Below, piece after piece: positions 1-9,543 of a stretch of 64,000 nucleotides of DNA. The notes beneath the pieces are model-generated. The model was given only the letters and a program-made list of their open reading frames with translations, was not told the origin of the DNA and did no database searches. Position 1 is the stretch's first letter. Each line of letters begins with the position of its first letter. Origin of the DNA: CBCOTE01 sp965112965 (GTDB taxonomy: Bacteria > Desulfobacterota > Desulfovibrionia > Desulfovibrionales > Desulfovibrionaceae). The position numbers and the translations under genes were made by a program. Where the stretch lies: contig CBCOTE010000006.1 in the NCBI GenBank assembly GCA_965112965.1, positions 1 to 64,000 of the forward strand, given 5' to 3'.

Positions 1-1688
1 TAGTTCGATAATCTCATAGGCTGGTAGCAATAAGTTTGGTCTCGTTATATAAGCATGGTCATGCAATAGTCGTTGAAGAACAGGTATATTTTTTTTAAGA
101 GCTAGCTTTGGTGGCTGACCGAGATTGTAATTTTAGTGGTGTCCTTGAAAGATCAATAAAATGGATGTCTCTGTCTAGGTAGAACAGAATATGGTAAGGT
201 GGCTTAAAATATTAAGAAGTCATGGCCATAATTATGGTTAAGATTGGGTAGACCGACGTGGTCTCGCTTGTTGGTGGAGTATAGAGAGATAAACAAATTA
301 GATTTGCATCCAGGTCAAGAATCATAGGAGAATTAATGGAGGTCGCTGTTGTTAGCTTGGAGATGAGAATAAAACCCTGTGATTGGGTTATGTTAATGAC
401 GACCAGGGTATTGGCGATACGGGACTGGCTGGTTTAGTTATCTATGACGTCGAAACTACGTAGGAGGTAATGCTGTTTCGGTCTGGAATTATTGCCAGTA
501 ATACAAGGCTAGTGGCAGAATTATAAGATATTTTTTTTCAATACATTTTATGATGCCTAGTAGATGAACTTGATGTTTTTATACTGTGATATTAATACAT
601 TGTTGTAACCATTGTGGTTAATATATTGATATATAGTCTGGATAAGATAAAGTTCGTTAAGAGTCAGTGCTTAAAGTGTCTAGACATGCTGTGAGAAAGC
701 TTTATATGATGATAAACTCAAGTATTAGAGCAAAAACGAAGGAGAGTTTACATAAATATCAGTCCGTAAGGGTAGAACAGATAGATAGGTTTGTAGGATT
801 CTAGGGCCAGAGCGCATAAACTATTTATCAGTAGTGCTGTTTGAGTCTAAATCAATATTTGGTCTGGGTAAGTTACAGAGGCGGGGTTGGGATGCCAAGG
901 GTTGGCCAATAGATCGTAAAAGAGGGGTTCCTAGCAGACGATAACAAGACGATCGCAGTTAGTAGGTTGTCCAGTCGGCCAGCAGGATGTAAATGTTTTT
1001 TTCGATGGCGCTGATTAGGATAAGGCTTGTGATGGGTCTCTGGCCGCCGCTTTTTTTATAGTTGCTGACATAGATATGGCCCAGTTGGAATTAGTGATAT
1101 ATGTATAGGAGAGAAAGGCGATCAATATAGACATGGTGCACTTCACAATAGATAGATTGGGGATAACAGGATCTAAGTTGCTAAGGCTATGTAGCAGGTA
1201 TGGACTAGGGTATCTGTCAAAGTTCACATGCTTGATATATTCATGGTTAAAATATTTGGCGATCGTGATAAAATTCAGGGATATTTAATTGTTATGGGTA
1301 TTTCAATGATCAAATAGTGTATATGGTATTCTATCTTTCATGCAGTCGCATAGAAGGTTGACAAAATCTAAAATCAGCCATAAATACAGTCAGGACTAAA
1401 ATAGTGGTCGGGACGGTTGCTTTAATAATACGAGTAAACATGTAAATTAGGCTGTTATTGTATGGCAGATTGCTGTAGTCTGAAATCAGGAAAGCGTTGT
1501 AGACAGACACACTATAGGCCTCTATCTGGGGTTAGTGACAAAAGTGTTATCTGGGAATTTGTGAGATGCAGTTGGCTCATGTTATTAGTTGTTAAGGAGC
1601 GCCTCTTATTTATACATTCTCGGGTGAGATGTATAGGTATCGCCATGTCGTTTTTTTAATATTTTAGTGAGCGTGGCATAAAGATAAT
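1..1688. other. Gene-free, probably decayed DNA
   Basis: No reading frame here has the length, start context or motifs of a gene. The DNA is T- and G-rich on the plus strand, with runs of seven or eight T near 91 and 531. Short open pieces exist in several frames but none matches a family I recognise. I read it as the residue of one or more lost genes; the original identity cannot be told from the sequence alone. Confidence 0.5.
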
Positions 1689-2300
1689 ATGGCTTTAGAA
1701 ACTGAGGTAAAGTTCTATCCGGTGGATCTGGACCGGGTGCGCGCGTGCTGTCAGGAGGCCGGGGGGGAAGGTCTAGGTCGGTATTTAGAGCGCAACGAAG
1801 TTTTCGATACGGTCGATCGTGCCCTTCGAGACCGAGATATACTGCTCCGTTTACGGCAGGAACGAGGGCAAGGTGCGAAGTTGACCCTTAAACTGGCGTC
1901 GCATGATTTTCAGGGTGAAAAGGCGGTGCAGGCCAAGATATGTGAAGAATATGAGGTCGGTGTTGCGGAGGTGGGAAGCATGGCCTCAATTTTGACCGGT
2001 CTAGGTTATAAAATGGTCTTTCGCTACGAGAAAATCCGGGAAACTTGGCGGTTGGGGAGGGTACTGGTCTGTTTGGATCGCCTTCCGTTCGGGGATTATC
2101 TTGAGCTGGAAGGACCTCTGGCAGACTTAAAGTCTGTCGCTGGGCTTCTGGGGTTCGTATGGCAGGCAGCTATTACGGCTACTTACCATGCGCTCCAACG
2201 CGAGCAGCATCGGCAGGCTGGGCTATCGCTGGAGGAAAGCTTTGTTTTCTCTTCCGGCGACCCCCGAATTGCAGCAATTGATGATAGCGAGGCGGAGTGA
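1689..2300 (+). CDS. CYTH-domain protein (CyaB/ThiTPase-like triphosphate tunnel enzyme)
   Basis: The 203-residue protein opens with the CYTH signature ExExK (Glu4, Glu6, Lys8), which binds metal and triphosphate in the tunnel fold. Later strands carry alternating charged residues as expected: RLRQE near residue 55, KLTLK near 67, and CLDRLPFGDYLELEG near 131-145, the hallmark of the CyaB subgroup. Family members act as class IV adenylate cyclases or as inorganic/thiamine triphosphatases, and the sequence does not say which applies here. The length is normal for a single CYTH domain plus a short tail. It stands alone between decayed stretches, and the ATG has only a weak upstream ribosome-binding sequence. 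The fold is confident, the substrate is not. Confidence 0.85.
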   Translation: MALETEVKFYPVDLDRVRACCQEAGGEGLGRYLERNEVFDTVDRALRDRDILLRLRQERGQGAKLTLKLASHDFQGEKAVQAKICEEYEVGVAEVGSMASILTGLGYKMVFRYEKIRETWRLGRVLVCLDRLPFGDYLELEGPLADLKSVAGLLGFVWQAAITATYHALQREQHRQAGLSLEESFVFSSGDPRIAAIDDSEAE

Positions 2301-2518
2301 TAGGCCGGGAGGGTAGCTTAAAATTCTATAATCCAGCTATAGCTAAAGACTATACTGAAAAGAAAGAAGGAAGATTCAAGTTGGATATCTTGATTACCGG
2401 CGGGGATAGCGGAGGGGGGCGTAAACGATCTTTAGCCCTGACATGGATTGTATCTATTAAAAAGTACTACTCTATAATATTAACGCATAATCTTGGAACT
2501 TTGTGGTCCCTGCGTTGA
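2297..2518 (+). CDS. Unrecognised short ORF overlapping the CYTH gene
   Basis: A 73-codon frame with a GTG start overlaps the stop of the CYTH gene by four bases, an arrangement typical of translational coupling. The product has no signal peptide, membrane segment or motif I recognise, and ends abruptly before AT-rich decayed DNA. It may be the 5' end of a lost operon partner rather than a working gene. The only support is the coupled overlap and absence of stops. Confidence 0.2.
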   Translation: MIGREGSLKFYNPAIAKDYTEKKEGRFKLDILITGGDSGGGRKRSLALTWIVSIKKYYSIILTHNLGTLWSLR

Positions 2519-3669
2519 GGGCCGTATTTTTTATAAGAGTGAGGTTGCGGCGATCTGTATCATGTTCGTTGTGCACAGTGAATGCTGCTTGTTTGCGGTA
2601 TTTGCCCGACTAATTTTTGTCTAAGTTAAGGTAGTCACAGTGTGTGTCTCAGCATAAAAAAAAGAATTCGTTTTATCTGCGCCTGTACTTGGAAGAAATT
2701 TAAGACTGTCCGTGGAATGAGGCTACCTTTTCTTGCCGAAAGAAATAAAAGTTAGGCTTGGCAAAAATGATTAATATAATAAGGATCAGTTGACGATTAG
2801 AAAATTGATCGTGGCTGTATGTAGCGCGAGGTTACGGCACCGTAATTATAAAAATATCTGACGTTGGAGTGTTTGTTCTACGTCATGGCGCAATAGTAGG
2901 TAAGGCATTATTAGATCTTCACTTATTTTGATATAACCTTCTAGAAGCACTGCTAATATATTGCATTTATGCTTTGTATTGACCATAGCTTTCATGGCTT
3001 AGGTCGTTAAAGATAGCTATCAAGGTAGGGCGTATAGCTAATCTAGTTCTGATTGCGGTGATTATTCCCGCGGCGTGGTGCCGGAGAGTGAAATTCATTC
3101 TTGGGTGAGGGTGAAAAAATATAAAGCGGTAAAATCACTGAACGGCAGATCTCACTGTAACTTTAAGTCATGGAGCATTGCGATAAATTCTATTGCTTGT
3201 GTCTGTATTGGCAGTACCGATCTCTGCACTAGATACATCTATACACAGTGTCTAAATTTAATTCTTTTTAATGGACGATACCGGCGTGGATAAGATTACA
3301 CAGATCGAAGCTTTGGTCCTGTACATTATGAGTTGCGAGGCGTCCATCAGCGATCTATCCACCAGCTGAATATGGGTAGGGGTACTCTTGGCCAGTGCCG
3401 AATAATGTGGTGATTTATGAGATCATGTCCAAGATGATTTACTGAAATTTAGGACATTACTAGTACTATTACATCCATAGGAGCCGTTGTAGCAGCGGCT
3501 CCTATGGATGTCTTGAGCATATCCAGGCCTATGCTTTCGGTGCTATTGTACCGTAATTATACTATATTGGATCTACTATATGCGAAGAACATAAGAACTA
3601 CTTCAAAAAATGACTAGGACCGTGCCCCATTATTTTCAAAAGATCGACGTGGCTGAATTCGTCTCAGAT
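2519..3669. other. Gene-free DNA before the clpA remnant
   Basis: No intact gene. The 5' part of clpA would be expected here, but I could not find its N-terminal or first AAA+ Walker motifs. One piece near 3220 reads CIGST, resembling a ClpA first-domain motif, but it lies about 360 bases too far from the next recognisable part. A strong hairpin at 3471-3511 is listed separately. Confidence 0.45.
3471..3511. repeat. Perfect 16-bp inverted repeat
   Basis: The arms at 3471-3486 and 3496-3511 are exact reverse complements (outer sequence ACATCCATAGGAGCCG) around a 9-base loop. There is no T run next to it, so it is not a canonical intrinsic terminator. It survives intact in otherwise eroded DNA, just upstream of recognisable clpA sequence. 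Confidence 0.7.
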
Positions 3670-3671
3670 GC

Positions 3672-4615
3672 GTGGTCATCCTTATGAAGGGCTTGGGTAT
3701 TATTACAAAGTCACACTGCGCGTGCGTTATATTTAGGCTTTTTTTCAGGATAGTGGTGGATTTACCGGTCTATTACTTTTTGAACTGTTTCGTACCGGAC
3801 AAAAAACATGGAGATGTTGTCGATGAGATCAGATCGGTATTGCCACTTAAAATTGGCTGCCGAGTTAAGCTTTGCATCGTGATTACAGCCTCGGACATCG
3901 AGCAGATTATTGATCATATAGCCCGTTATCTATTTAGCGCTGTGGTCGACGACCGCAGCCGTCTAGAATATCTAGAGGCTGAGCTCAAGAACGAAACCTA
4001 CGGTTAAAAAAAAGTATCTATTGGGCTTATCATTAAGGCTATTATATGGGTTTGGATAAGCCTTAAAATTATATCGGACCATGGATCCTTCTGTCATATA
4101 GTTCTACTGACGTTGGTATTACTGATTTCTTCCAATAGTTAGTTGTGATATTTGGAGTTAATTTTTTGCGTTTTGACATGAGTGAGTACATAGAGAATAA
4201 CTATGTGGTCCGGTTTATTGGTGTTCCTTTGAGTTGTATTATCTTTGAGCAAGGTATTTTTTGATCAATGTCATCAGCAACTATTCCTACATGGGGTTCC
4301 TGTTCGACGAGATCGAGAAGGCCTATCCAGATTTGACCAGCATTTTTACTGTAAATTATGGACTACGCTACTCTTACGAATGATAACGGTTGCAAGGTTG
4401 CTTTTATACACTATTTTTTTGACCGCCAGCGTCGGCATGCGGTACCGCCGTACTAATCAATTTTAGCGTCTGTTGGGGGGGGCGGTGATATGCTATGGGT
4501 GTGACGGCCGGAGTCCGGCTCGAGGAGATCGTTGCTCACAGAGACAAAGAGACCGCAGAAAAGTTTTTAAGTCTCGAGTTCCGTAGCCGGCTAGGTTAGC
4601 TCATCACGTTGAGCT
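3672..4615 (+). pseudogene. clpA: Eroded clpA (AAA+ unfoldase of ClpAP)
   Basis: Successive pieces in several frames line up in order and spacing with ClpA. PDKKHGDVVDEI near 3797 matches the PDKAIDVIDEAGA block. DIEQIIDHIAR followed by SRLEYLEAELK (3890-3990) matches the inter-domain linker. MSEYIENNYVVRFIGVP (4178-4228) matches the second AAA+ domain after Walker A. FDEIEKAYPDL (4303-4336) is Walker B, MDYATLTNDNG (4358-4392) is the following loop, and EKFLSLEFRSRLG (4559-4597) matches the region before the arginine finger. Stops and frame changes separate every piece and the N-terminal third is unrecognisable, so the gene is dead. ClpA normally feeds ClpP with the adaptor ClpS; ClpX and Lon remain intact nearby. 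Confidence 0.8.
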
Positions 4616-5251
4616 TAAAGACATACTTGGTCAAGGAGAGCATATTAGGCTGTTTATAGAAGCGAGGCCATGTTGGACCTAAACGAGGTGGCCCAAGTGA
4701 GGTTGATTGTTTTTAGTTTTTGTTGTAATATTATGTTGTGGTGGCGCCAACACTAAGGGCTAAAAATACCTTGCAGGGAACATCGGTGTAGTGCGAAGAT
4801 GTAGTTATTGCCTCGATTCATGTATTATAGCATACTCTACAACACTTGTCCAAAACTAGTATTGGTCGATTCGGGTAGATGACTGAAGCCATTTCATTTT
4901 ATGGCCATATTTGTTTTATTTTCTAGACATATTGATTCTTTATGATTCCAAGCTGGCCAAGTTAAATGACCATACAGCTGTGAACTACGACTTAAAGTTT
5001 ACTATGGCTTGTAGTGACCTATGACTAAGACATATTCTCACAGTATATCGCAGAATGGCACCATCATTATTTTGTTATATTTTATTAATATTGGTCTGGC
5101 TATATACGCCTCAAATATGTTTCGAATAGGGAGGTATGGTAGGTGTCGTACCGGGGGGGGTCTATGTGGAACTGATACTGATATAGCTGCGAGGGGTTGC
5201 TTGATAACTTAAATGTTGAAAACATGGCCCAAAAAAGTATTCCGAATCGGG
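4616..5251. other. Gene-free DNA, probably the 3' end of clpA and beyond
   Basis: The C-terminal hundred codons of ClpA would fall at about 4600-4950, but nothing convincing remains. The rest shows only short open stretches and a G8 run at 5153-5160. Confidence 0.4.
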
Positions 5252-6343
5252 TTAGGGTGTTAGGGGTTGGCGACGCAGCTGTTCGAGTAGCATGATCTCG
5301 GCTGGTGAGGGTACGAATGGGCGTATTGTACGTGCAAACTCATTGCGCTTAAATGAGAAAAAATCGTAGAGATCGTTGTCGAATACCTCCAGCACGATCA
5401 CGTCTGGGGAGGCATATTGGGCCTTGTCTAGGAAGAGCTCAACTTCGTCCATAATAGTATAGCCCGGCACGCCTGCGTTCATGACTACACTACGGGGTAT
5501 GAGTTCTTCTAGAAGTACTGGCCAGGTGTCGTGGTTGGGCAGGTAAGGGCAGAAGGCAATAGAATCGCCCAATATGAGTATTTTTTGTAACTCAGTGCGG
5601 AGGGAGAAGTCATTGCTGCGGCGGAAACCGTATTGGTCGGTAATGAGCAGGAAGGGTGCGTCTGGCTTCATGTTCCATAGGGCTCGCTGGTTCTGGGCAA
5701 GATCAGCCAGTAATAGTGGTGTTTCTTCTTTGGAGAAGGCATGATTAGAGCGGTAGCTGTTCCATCCGATTAACTGACCGGCCATGGCTGAGGCTATGAG
5801 TTGGCAGCCCAGCCGTGAAAGGTGGCCGTCAAAGGGCAGTAAATAAACCTGGTTAGCAGGCATTGTAGTCAACGTGTCGGTCAGATCTAAAAAATTTACG
5901 TGGTGTCTTGCGGCTAATTCACGGAAAAACGGTCGGCAGGTGCGTCGTGAAGGCGATTTGGGAGTGTCTTCTCCGCGGGGAATATAGGCTACGAGAACGT
6001 GGGCGCGGATGGTCCGAGCTCGGTTTAATAGCTGGATGAAAAAAGTTTCATATTCTTTGAAGAACTGTCCCAATAGTTCTCGGCCTGGTTCGCTATATAA
6101 GGCCTCCCAGAGGCGGGGGGGTAGGTTGAAGTCGGCCTCTTCTACACGTTTTTTAGCCATCAACAAGGTCAGTCGGCTTTTTATGGATTCAGCCGCTTGG
6201 ACCAGGGCCAGGGGTTTATTTTTGTACTTGGCGTGATAGTAGGCTGTGGCCAGGACAGTTTCCAGCATTAGACCACACATCAAACAGCCTAGAATCATAT
6301 AGAGCAAGTTCTTGGTGAGGGAGCGGTAAGGCAGTGTGGGCAT
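5252..6343 (-). CDS. Membrane-anchored SGNH-hydrolase-like protein with motifs in permuted order
   Basis: A 363-residue protein with one N-terminal membrane anchor (about residues 11-33) and an extracytoplasmic body. The C-terminal half carries SGNH blocks I-III: LILGDS with Ser261, NAGVPGYT (289-296), and VLEVFDNDLYDF (317-328). The block V motif DGHLSRLG (Asp172, His174), normally last, comes before them, and the protein stops soon after block III. This could be a circularly permuted esterase, or a two-domain protein whose first domain lost its Ser block and whose second lost its His block. SGNH proteins of this kind often add or remove acyl groups on cell-surface glycans. It stands alone between decayed regions and has no clear ribosome-binding site. 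Confidence 0.7.
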   Translation of the reverse strand: MPTLPYRSLTKNLLYMILGCLMCGLMLETVLATAYYHAKYKNKPLALVQAAESIKSRLTLLMAKKRVEEADFNLPPRLWEALYSEPGRELLGQFFKEYETFFIQLLNRARTIRAHVLVAYIPRGEDTPKSPSRRTCRPFFRELAARHHVNFLDLTDTLTTMPANQVYLLPFDGHLSRLGCQLIASAMAGQLIGWNSYRSNHAFSKEETPLLLADLAQNQRALWNMKPDAPFLLITDQYGFRRSNDFSLRTELQKILILGDSIAFCPYLPNHDTWPVLLEELIPRSVVMNAGVPGYTIMDEVELFLDKAQYASPDVIVLEVFDNDLYDFFSFKRNEFARTIRPFVPSPAEIMLLEQLRRQPLTP

Positions 6344-7302
6344 TATGATCTACGAGTTAATGGGTTTTTAGGCAAGGCAAGACAGCCTGACGGACTGATA
6401 TTGTCAAGCAGGAGCTGATGCTATCCTAAGATCGGGAGGAGATCAAGTTATTGTCAACCTAGCCTTGCCGATGGGGGGGCTAGATATGTCTGAGGGCGTA
6501 AAACAGGGGTCGATTCCGTTAGCTTGACTCCAAGGCTAGGGGTAGTATTTCAACAAAGTCCACAGTTTTTGATAGTTATGCTATGAGGGCTGGGACATAA
6601 CTAGGGCGTCGTAAACGCAGGCCGGAGTAGGAGCATGGCAGACAGTCTGACCAGTCAGATTGGCATTAGATAGCGACGGTCCAAATACAATAATGTCGTT
6701 CATGGAGCTGTCTCTCCTTTTGGACGTGGCTTCGGCATGTGATACAGTAAACTGAGATAGGCTAGTAGGTAGGAGCTGAATCTCGAGGCTCCGGGTAGGG
6801 GTAGAATCAATCGCGGATGGCACTAGGACGTGACGGATAGCAGTGTCCTTAGGCCGGTCATTGTGCCTAGTCCTGCGAGACAGATTGCGATTTTTTTGCT
6901 AGATGATCTTGGATTGTGGTTGTGGATCATCCCTGTAAGTAGTTAGTGTGGGTTCGACACGTGTTTCCCGGCCATCATATATGTGTTAGTTTATTTTAAG
7001 GAGCAGTCTGATAGTGACGGGAACGGCGTCTGTAGCAGTTACCACGGCCATAGCTTCGCGGCAGACAGCCTATTCCTTTGTTGTGGGGATGGAGTGGATT
7101 GTGCTTTAACGTCCGCGATAATAATGCCCGATATTTAAAATATTTTTGGAGCAGCTGCAGGCCAGCCCTGGATGAGTATGTATCTTATGGTATGATAAAA
7201 AAAAGACAGCCGGCTATTGTCACCGACCTACCTCACATATGTGCTGCGATTCATAGCATGGTCGGCTCCAGCGTTGCTGCTGATATTAAAGGAGAGGTAT
7301 AT
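6344..7302. other. Mostly gene-free DNA upstream of tig
   Basis: No intact gene is visible, apart from a 40-codon minus-strand remnant listed separately. The frame of tig is open back to 7078, but that extension has no family resemblance. I could not pick out a convincing tig promoter. Confidence 0.45.
6581..6703 (-). pseudogene. 40-codon minus-strand gene start remnant
   Basis: An ATG (6701-6703) is preceded by a good Shine-Dalgarno sequence (AAGGAGAGA, about nine bases away). It is followed by 40 codons with gene-like codon use, starting MNDIIVFGPS, then a stop and eroded sequence. It looks like the 5' end of a lost gene. I do not recognise the family. Confidence 0.25.
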
Positions 7303-8640
7303 ATGGATTTTAATGTCGAGAAAGTTTCCGTGGTCAAGCGCACTGTCCACGTTCGGGTCTCGGCCGAAGAGGTTAATGCTTCGCTCGGCGCTACTTTGGC
7401 TGTCTATCGTAGTACGGCTGAGATGCCAGGCTTTCGGAAAGGCAAGGCGCCCTCCTCGATTATTGAGGGTCGCTTTTGTAAGCAGATCCGGGCTGAGGCC
7501 GTCCAGGACCTGATTAATCTGCATATCAATGAGATTATCAATCAGCTTAAGGTCTGTCCTGTCTCGCATATTAAACCGAACGAGGTCGCGGAGCTGGTCA
7601 AGGGCGAGCCCTACACCTACTCCTTCAGCTTTGAGATTATGCCCGAATTTGAGTTGCCAGAGTACGTCGGGCTTGATGTTGAACAGGAAAAGGCCGAGAT
7701 TGATCCGGTCGAGGTCGAGGCCGTGTTCGATCGGCTGCGTGAACAGTTGGCTGACTACGTCGATGTTAATGAAGATCGTCTTCCCAAGGATGGTGAGGCC
7801 GTAGTGGTGAGTTTCAAGGTTTTTGCTGACGGAAAACTTCTCTCCGGCATCACCGCAGACAGATTTATCTTAGTATTGGGAAAAGGCCAAGCCTTACCTC
7901 AATTCGAAGAGCTAGTCAAGACGCTAAAGCCTACTCAATCCACAGCTGCGCCTATGACCTTCCCTGAAGATTTTTTGAACAAAGACTTAGCCGGGAAGAC
8001 CGTGATCATGAAGTTGGAACTGCACTCTATCAAGATTAAAAAGCTCCTTGCGGTAGACGATGACTTGGCCAAAAAGGCCGGCGGGTTCAAGACTATAGAC
8101 CAGATGCGCGAAGCGGTGGAGAGGTCCTGTCTGGAAAGCCGTAAGCAGCTTTACCATGCTGGTGCTCAAAAGAAGCTACTGGATGCTTTGCTGGCCAAAG
8201 TCAATTTTGTTGTACCCGAGAGCATGATCGAGCGCTACGTTGATCGGATGTTGCATGATCTCAAGGGTCGTATGGAGAATCGGGGCAAGCACTTGGAGGC
8301 TATCGGTAAGACCGTAGAGGAACTACGACAGAATTTACGAGCTCAGGCCATGGATTTGGCCCGGGCCGAGGTCTTCTTGCTGGCCGTGGCTAAGCGCGAG
8401 GAATTGGGCGTGACTGATCGGGAGTTGGATGGCTACTTTCGCACTATAGCCGCGCGTACGGGTGAGGACTATCTAGTCATACGCAAGCTCCACGAGGAAA
8501 ACAATCTCATGTTTTCAGTACGTGATCGGTTGTTGGCGGATAAGGCTATGGATCTCATTTATGATCGTGCTGTGGTCAAAAATGTTTCATCTGTAAATCA
8601 GGAAGCCCAGGAAGTCACTAGGGCTGCGAGTAAAGTTTAG
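7303..8640 (+). CDS. tig: Trigger factor, ribosome-associated chaperone and prolyl isomerase
   Basis: Binds near the ribosomal exit tunnel and holds nascent chains. I place the start at 7303 because it has a strong ribosome-binding sequence (AAAGGAGAGG) and gives the usual N-terminus; the frame is open upstream to 7078 but that part is unrelated to the family. The 445-residue protein has the ribosome-binding signature GFRKGKAP at 43-50, a central FKBP-like PPIase domain (roughly 155-245) and a long helical C-terminal chaperone domain, matching the family length of about 430. It heads the tig-clpP-clpX-lon order seen in many bacteria, with 237 bases before clpP. Confidence 0.95.
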   Translation: MDFNVEKVSVVKRTVHVRVSAEEVNASLGATLAVYRSTAEMPGFRKGKAPSSIIEGRFCKQIRAEAVQDLINLHINEIINQLKVCPVSHIKPNEVAELVKGEPYTYSFSFEIMPEFELPEYVGLDVEQEKAEIDPVEVEAVFDRLREQLADYVDVNEDRLPKDGEAVVVSFKVFADGKLLSGITADRFILVLGKGQALPQFEELVKTLKPTQSTAAPMTFPEDFLNKDLAGKTVIMKLELHSIKIKKLLAVDDDLAKKAGGFKTIDQMREAVERSCLESRKQLYHAGAQKKLLDALLAKVNFVVPESMIERYVDRMLHDLKGRMENRGKHLEAIGKTVEELRQNLRAQAMDLARAEVFLLAVAKREELGVTDRELDGYFRTIAARTGEDYLVIRKLHEENNLMFSVRDRLLADKAMDLIYDRAVVKNVSSVNQEAQEVTRAASKV

Positions 8641-8800
8641 CCATTTGTCTGCTCCCTTTAAACTGGCTGTTATGCCAACCTGCACATGTTGGTCATTTAG
8701 TGGGGGTAATCTTTCCTAGTTTATTTAGGGAGTTGGGGGAACGTATATTTTGGACATTTTTATTTTATACTTCCTCGATCATACCTTATTTTATCACTAC

Positions 8801-8830
8801 TTGCAGGCCAGGCGGGGGATAGTTTATACT
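8801..8830 (+). promoter_or_regulatory. Possible sigma-70 promoter for clpP
   Basis: TTGCAG (8801-8806) and TATACT (8825-8830) are separated by 18 bases and lie about 48 bases before the clpP start. The fit is reasonable but not decisive in this T-rich DNA. Confidence 0.4.
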
Positions 8831-8877
8831 GATGAAAGATATGCCGGCACAAGTTAGCTGGTGCGAAGGAATATATT

Positions 8878-9528
8878 ATGGCGTATAGTACAGTACCTAT
8901 TGTCATCGAAACTACTGGCAGGACAGAGCGAGTTTATGATATCTATTCTCGGCTGCTTAAGGACCGAATAATCTTGCTCAGCTCACCCATCGACGATTAT
9001 TTAGCCAGCTCTATTTGTGCCCAGCTTTTATTTCTGGAGTCGGAGAATCCGGAAAAAGATATCAATATATATATTAACTCTCCAGGCGGTTCAGTAACTG
9101 CAGGTATGGCAATTTACGATACCATGCAGTACATTACGGCGCCCGTGGCCACCTTGTGTCTGGGGCAGGCTGCGAGCATGGCCGCGTTGCTATTAGCGGC
9201 CGGAGAGTGTGGCCTGCGCTATGCTCTACCCAACAGTCGAATTCTTATACATCAGCCTTTGGGTGGAGTTTCGGGTCAGGCCACAGATATAGATATCCAG
9301 GCTAAGGAGATTCTTCGTCTCAAAGAGCGCCTCAATCAGATTCTCGCCAGCCACACGGGCAAAGAGTTGCGTAAAGTGGCGCGTGATACCGAGCGCGATT
9401 ATTTTATGAGCGCTGAAGAAGCGCATAAGTATGGCCTTATCGATGAGATTTTGGAATCGCGTAAGGTGCGGGCCGAGGTAGCTGGTAAAGACAAGACCGA
9501 AAAGATCGTCAAAGCACCAAAGTTGTAA
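8878..9528 (+). CDS. clpP: ClpP, proteolytic subunit of the Clp protease
   Basis: Serine peptidase that forms the double-ring chamber serving ClpX (and formerly ClpA). The triad is complete: Ser100 in GQAASMAA, His125 in ILIHQPLGG, and Asp174 in DTERDYFM. Spacing is identical to Escherichia coli ClpP. The SPGGS oxyanion segment is at 68-72. At 216 residues the length is typical, with a short charged C-terminal tail. The ATG follows GAAGGA at suitable spacing. The gene ends 15 bases before clpX, so the two are almost certainly co-transcribed. Confidence 0.97.
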   Translation: MAYSTVPIVIETTGRTERVYDIYSRLLKDRIILLSSPIDDYLASSICAQLLFLESENPEKDINIYINSPGGSVTAGMAIYDTMQYITAPVATLCLGQAASMAALLLAAGECGLRYALPNSRILIHQPLGGVSGQATDIDIQAKEILRLKERLNQILASHTGKELRKVARDTERDYFMSAEEAHKYGLIDEILESRKVRAEVAGKDKTEKIVKAPKL

Positions 9529-9543
9529 ATGGGAGTTTAATCT

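Noticed and set aside
3180..3260. CIGST motif as first-domain ClpA sequence
   Set aside because: It is about 360 bases too far from the PDK block for an intact ClpA layout and too short to trust.
7078..7302. N-terminal extension of trigger factor from an upstream ATG
   Set aside because: No family similarity, and a strong ribosome-binding site precedes the ATG at 7303 that gives the normal N-terminus.
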